A DNA stretch of 16,486 nt. Source: an uncultured Eubacterium sp. Its GTDB lineage: Bacteria > Bacillota > Clostridia > Lachnospirales > Lachnospiraceae. The DNA is taken from assembly GCA_934317205.1 (NCBI GenBank), contig CAKREL010000051.1, positions 1 through 16,486 of the forward strand, written 5' to 3'. The stretch's first letter is position 1. Every line of letters begins with the position of its first letter. This document shows, in pieces, positions 13,235 through 16,486 of this stretch. A program made the translations under genes and the position numbers. Below the pieces are notes generated by a model that was given only the letters and a program-made list of their open reading frames with translations, was not told the origin of the DNA and did no database searches.

Positions 13235-14839
13235 ATGGCAGAAATGAATTTAAGTAAATACGGCATTACTGGCACAACAGAGATTGTTCACAATCCATCC
13301 TATGAATTATTATTTGAGGAAGAGACAAAACCGGAACTGGAAGGCTATGAAAAAGGTCAGGTCAGCGAACTTGGAGCAGTTAATGTTATGACAGGTATTT
13401 ATACAGGTCGTTCTCCGAAAGATAAATATATTGTAGTAGATGAGAATTCTAAGGACACTGTATGGTGGACTTCTGATGAATATAAAAATGACAACCATCC
13501 GGCTACACAGGAAGCTTGGAGCGCAGTAAAGGAACTTGCACTCAAAGAACTTTCAAATAAAAAGCTGTATGTAGTAGATGCATTCTGTGGAGCAAACAAA
13601 GATACACGTATGGCTATCCGTTTCATCGTCGAGGTTGCTTGGCAGGCACATTTCGTAACAAATATGTTTATTCAGCCGACTGCAGAAGAACTTGAGAATT
13701 TTGAACCGGATTTTGTTGTTTACAACGCTTCCAAAGCAAAAGTTGAGAATTTCAAAGAACTTGGCTTGAATTCTGAGACAGCAGTTATGTTTAACATTAC
13801 AAGCCGTGAGCAGGTTATCGTAAATACATGGTACGGCGGAGAGATGAAAAAAGGTATGTTCTCTATGATGAACTATTACCTTCCGTTAAAAGGCATCGCT
13901 TCTATGCACTGTTCTGCAAACACAGATATGAACGGTGAGAATACAGCAATTTTCTTCGGACTTTCCGGAACAGGTAAAACTACACTTTCTACAGATCCGA
14001 AACGTCTTCTGATCGGTGATGATGAGCACGGCTGGGATGACAATGGTGTATTCAACTTTGAGGGCGGATGCTATGCAAAAGTTATCAATCTTGACAAAGA
14101 GTCTGAGCCGGATATCTATAATGCGATCAGACGTGATGCTCTGCTTGAGAATGTTACTCTGGATGCAGAAGGCAAAATTGATTTCGCTGACAAGAGCGTG
14201 ACAGAGAATACCCGTGTATCTTATCCTATTAATCATATTGAAAATATTGTTCGTCCGGTTTCTTCCGCACCGGCAGCTAAGAATGTAATCTTCCTGTCTG
14301 CAGATGCATTTGGTGTACTTCCTCCAGTATCTGTTCTGACACCGGAGCAGACACAGTACTACTTCCTGTCCGGATTTACAGCAAAATTAGCTGGTACAGA
14401 GCGTGGAATCACAGAGCCGACACCTACTTTCTCCGCATGCTTCGGACAGGCTTTCCTTGAACTTCATCCGACAAAATATGCAGAAGAGCTCGTAAAGAGA
14501 ATGGAGAAGAGTGGAGCAAAAGCTTACCTGGTTAATACAGGATGGAATGGAACAGGCAAACGTATCTCCATCAAGGATACTCGTGGAATTATCGATGCAA
14601 TCTTAAATGGTGATATCAAAAATGCTCCGACAAAGACAATCCCATATTTCAACTTTGAAGTACCGACAGAGCTTCCAGGAGTAGATCCGGCAATCCTTGA
14701 TCCGCGTGATACTTACGCAGATGCTTCTGAGTGGGAAGCAAAAGCAAAAGATCTGGCAGAGAGATTTGTGAAGAATTTTGCAAAATACGAAGGAAACGAA
14801 GCTGGTAAAGCACTTGTTTCTGCAGGTCCTCAGGCATAA
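13235..14839 (+). CDS. pckA: Phosphoenolpyruvate carboxykinase (ATP)
   Basis: This 534-residue cytosolic enzyme interconverts oxaloacetate + ATP and PEP + CO2 + ADP (EC 4.1.1.49). In gut anaerobes it often runs in the CO2-fixing direction, feeding C4 acids from PEP. The family marks are all there: [10 protein letters not shown] with substrate-binding R59, GGEMKKG (K206) and MHCSAN (H225). The kinase-1a loop GLSGTGKTT spans 242-250 and contains K248. [22 protein letters not shown] (261-282) supplies the metal-binding Asp. The length is normal and no lesion is visible. It has its own promoter and a strong terminator, so it is probably monocistronic. Confidence 0.97.
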   Translation: MAEMNLSKYGITGTTEIVHNPSYELLFEEETKPELEGYEKGQVSELGAVNVMTGIYTGRSPKDKYIVVDENSKDTVWWTSDEYKNDNHPATQEAWSAVKELALKELSNKKLYVVDAFCGANKDTRMAIRFIVEVAWQAHFVTNMFIQPTAEELENFEPDFVVYNASKAKVENFKELGLNSETAVMFNITSREQVIVNTWYGGEMKKGMFSMMNYYLPLKGIASMHCSANTDMNGENTAIFFGLSGTGKTTLSTDPKRLLIGDDEHGWDDNGVFNFEGGCYAKVINLDKESEPDIYNAIRRDALLENVTLDAEGKIDFADKSVTENTRVSYPINHIENIVRPVSSAPAAKNVIFLSADAFGVLPPVSVLTPEQTQYYFLSGFTAKLAGTERGITEPTPTFSACFGQAFLELHPTKYAEELVKRMEKSGAKAYLVNTGWNGTGKRISIKDTRGIIDAILNGDIKNAPTKTIPYFNFEVPTELPGVDPAILDPRDTYADASEWEAKAKDLAERFVKNFAKYEGNEAGKALVSAGPQA

Positions 14840-14857
14840 GAAGTGTAGAGTGCAATG

Positions 14858-14918
14858 ATTCTGAGAAGAATATGTCAGTTTTCGCTGACCAGAATCACGC
14901 ACCAAGTTTCACGTGCGT
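14858..14918 (+). other. Nested hairpins in the pckA 3' region
   Basis: ATTCTG (14858-14863) and CAGAAT (14890-14895) enclose an inner stem GTCAG/CTGAC. Directly after comes ACGCAC (14897-14902) with GTGCGT (14913-14918). Together with the terminator they make a structured 3' tail about 130 bases long, which may stabilise the abundant pckA mRNA. Confidence 0.4.
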
Positions 14919-14941
14919 TCGGCTCAGATATTTGATGTTCC

Positions 14942-14989
14942 AGGATGTGGAACTTTCGTAAAAATACGGAAGTTCTGCATCCTTTTTTT
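14942..14989 (+). terminator. Rho-independent terminator of pckA
   Basis: A 19-base stem (14942-14960 with 14965-14983), fully paired if three G-U pairs are counted, has an AAAA loop and a run of seven T residues up to 14989. Confidence 0.93.
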
Positions 14990-15155
14990 GGGGATTCTTG
15001 TTGTTTATATTGACTTATAATGAAAGCTTTTGGACGTACAGGATTTGGATTAAAAGATGGAAAAAACATGGATAGAAATTGAAAAGTGTGTTAAAATATG
15101 TAAGATAATGTCCGCTTTACTGATAGAATAGTTTTAAAAAAGATAAGGAGATTCT

Positions 15156-16478
15156 ATGGAAAAAAGAGAATCATTTCAGTCAAGATGGGGCTTCATTTTA
15201 GCATGTATTGGCTCCGCTGTGGGAATGGGTAATATCTGGATGTTCCCGACGCGCGTGTCCTTGTATGGAGGTGGAGCATTTTTAATCCCATATATTATTT
15301 TTGTAATGCTGATCGGATTTACCGGTGTCATTGGAGAGATGAGTTTCGGGAGGGGAACCAGATCCGGCCCGATCGATGCATTCGGAAGTGCCTGTGAGCG
15401 GCATGGAAAAAGAAAAATCGGAGAAGCACTTGGTATGCTGCCAGTGGTTGGTTCCATGGCGATGGCCATCGGCTATACCGTTGTTATGGGATGGATTTTA
15501 AAATATGCCATAGGTGCTTTTACCGGAGCAACTCTTGCACCGGAACATGTGGAAAATTTCGCGGATAAATTTGGCAGTATGGCATCGCCTTTTGGAAATA
15601 ATGGATGGCAGGTTTTGATTTTGTGCATTACCATGGCAATTTTGATGTTTGGCGTCGGAAATGGAATAGAGAAAGCAAACAAGATCATGATGCCGTTGTT
15701 TTTCTTTTTGTTTTTAGGACTTGGCATTTATATCGCATTTCAACCGGGGACGACAGCGGGTTACCATTACATTTTTCGTATTGATCCAGTGGCATTAGCT
15801 AATCCCAAAACGTGGATTTTTGCATTGGGACAGGCATTTTTCTCACTGTCAGTAGCTGGAAATGGAACGTTAATCTACGGTTCTTATCTGCCAGATCATG
15901 AAAATATCCCAGCAGCGGCAGGGCGTGTGGCATTTTTTGACACATTGGCAGCAATGCTGGCGGCATTGGTGATTATTCCTGCGATGGCAACGACTGGCGC
16001 AAAGTTGAATCAGGGTGGACCGGGACTTTTGTTTATCTATCTGCCAAATCTGATCAAATCCATGCCGGGTGGCAGGCTGATCATCATTATTTTCTTTGTG
16101 GCAGTATTATTTGGTGGTCTGACATCACTGATCAATTTGTATGAAGCGCCGATTGCAACTGTTCAGGAGAAACTGCATGTTGGAAGAAAAGCAGCCTGTA
16201 TGATTATCGGAGCGATTGGCTTGGGTGTTTCACTTTTAATCCAGGGAATCGTATCCGGTTGGATGGATGTGCTTTCTATCTATATCTGCCCGCTGGGAGC
16301 AGGACTGGCAGCGATTATGTTTTTCTGGGTATGTGGTAAAAAATACGTGGAGGCACAGGTCAACAAAGGAAGAACAAAGCCGTTTACAAAACTTTATTAT
16401 CCGATTTGCAAATATTTGTATGTGGCAGTTTGCTTTATTGTGTTGATTCTTGGAATTGCGTTAGGAGGAATTGGATAA
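15156..16478 (+). CDS. Sodium-dependent transporter, neurotransmitter:sodium symporter family
   Basis: This 440-residue inner-membrane carrier probably takes up an amino acid with Na+. TM1 carries the unwound, sodium- and substrate-binding motif (SAVGMGNIWMFP, 20-31). TM6 has FFSLSVAGNGTLIYGSY (228-244), and GGLTSLINLYE (320-330) is the TM8 sodium site. Eleven or so hydrophobic segments fit the short bacterial branch (MhsT/Tyt1-like, 11 helices) rather than LeuT with 12. AAGGAG (15143-15148) supports ATG 15156. The upstream gap (14990-15155) shows no convincing promoter to me. The substrate cannot be told from sequence alone. Confidence 0.92.
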   Translation: MEKRESFQSRWGFILACIGSAVGMGNIWMFPTRVSLYGGGAFLIPYIIFVMLIGFTGVIGEMSFGRGTRSGPIDAFGSACERHGKRKIGEALGMLPVVGSMAMAIGYTVVMGWILKYAIGAFTGATLAPEHVENFADKFGSMASPFGNNGWQVLILCITMAILMFGVGNGIEKANKIMMPLFFFLFLGLGIYIAFQPGTTAGYHYIFRIDPVALANPKTWIFALGQAFFSLSVAGNGTLIYGSYLPDHENIPAAAGRVAFFDTLAAMLAALVIIPAMATTGAKLNQGGPGLLFIYLPNLIKSMPGGRLIIIIFFVAVLFGGLTSLINLYEAPIATVQEKLHVGRKAACMIIGAIGLGVSLLIQGIVSGWMDVLSIYICPLGAGLAAIMFFWVCGKKYVEAQVNKGRTKPFTKLYYPICKYLYVAVCFIVLILGIALGGIG

Positions 16479-16479
16479 C

Positions 16480-16486
16480 ATGAATG
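16480..16486 (+). CDS. Possible start of a further gene, cut by the window edge
   Basis: ATGAATG begins 1 base after the transporter stop, with AGGAGG at 16463-16468 inside the transporter's last codons (11-base spacing). In this transporter family a very short accessory-subunit gene often follows, but only two codons are visible here, so nothing more can be said. Confidence 0.3.

Noticed and set aside
13886..14905. Minus-strand frames under and after pckA
   Set aside because: They are complementary-strand shadows of strongly coding pckA and its terminator.
14995..15155. Promoter for the sodium symporter at TTGACT/TATAAT near 15010
   Set aside because: The two boxes are adjacent without a proper spacer; no other pair with correct spacing was convincing.

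Overview
The window looks like AT-rich, low-GC Firmicutes DNA, most likely from a gut clostridium of the Lachnospiraceae type. The evidence is the strong AGGAGG-type ribosome binding sites, the Tn1549-like conjugative-element genes with long serine recombinases, and the anaerobe-style ATP-dependent PEP carboxykinase. The species cannot be named from the sequence. About two thirds of the window (1 to about 10,480) is mobile-element DNA in several stages of decay. The rest is chromosome-like.

Region A (1-3314) is the end of one element. It holds an S1-fold protein (probably 5'-truncated by the window edge), a three-pass membrane protein, a SHOCT-like mini-protein, and an intact 606-residue large serine recombinase closed by a strong terminator. 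Region B (about 3315-10482) is a second, badly eroded element. It holds an XRE regulator, a C-terminally cut HTH/ankyrin-like protein joined directly to the last part of a topB gene, a small unknown protein, a MobC-like relaxosome protein, and a relaxase reduced to its first codons plus one internal piece. Next comes a cut-down cargo: an unknown protein, an orphan Vsr endonuclease with every catalytic and zinc residue in place, and a helicase cut off just after Walker A. Region B ends with a module matching that of region A: a sigma-like protein, a mini-protein, a hairpin, a serine recombinase with three frameshifts, and a terminator.

The two modules share their order (mini-protein, hairpin containing CATCTAGTA, GAGGTG ribosome site, recombinase, terminator overlapping the stop codon). 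Their recombinases are close paralogs by eye. This suggests that related elements accreted next to each other, and that the inner one then lost its transfer functions by deletion.

Region C (10,483-16,486) begins with gene debris: a fragment resembling an ABC-transporter permease and a lipoprotein/RCC1-repeat gene with an in-frame amber codon. It continues with a two-pass mini membrane protein, a solitary HipA-like kinase with its own near-consensus promoter, pckA with promoter and terminator, and a sodium:neurotransmitter-symporter-family transporter. The start of a further gene may lie at the right edge. No rRNA, tRNA or CRISPR array was seen.
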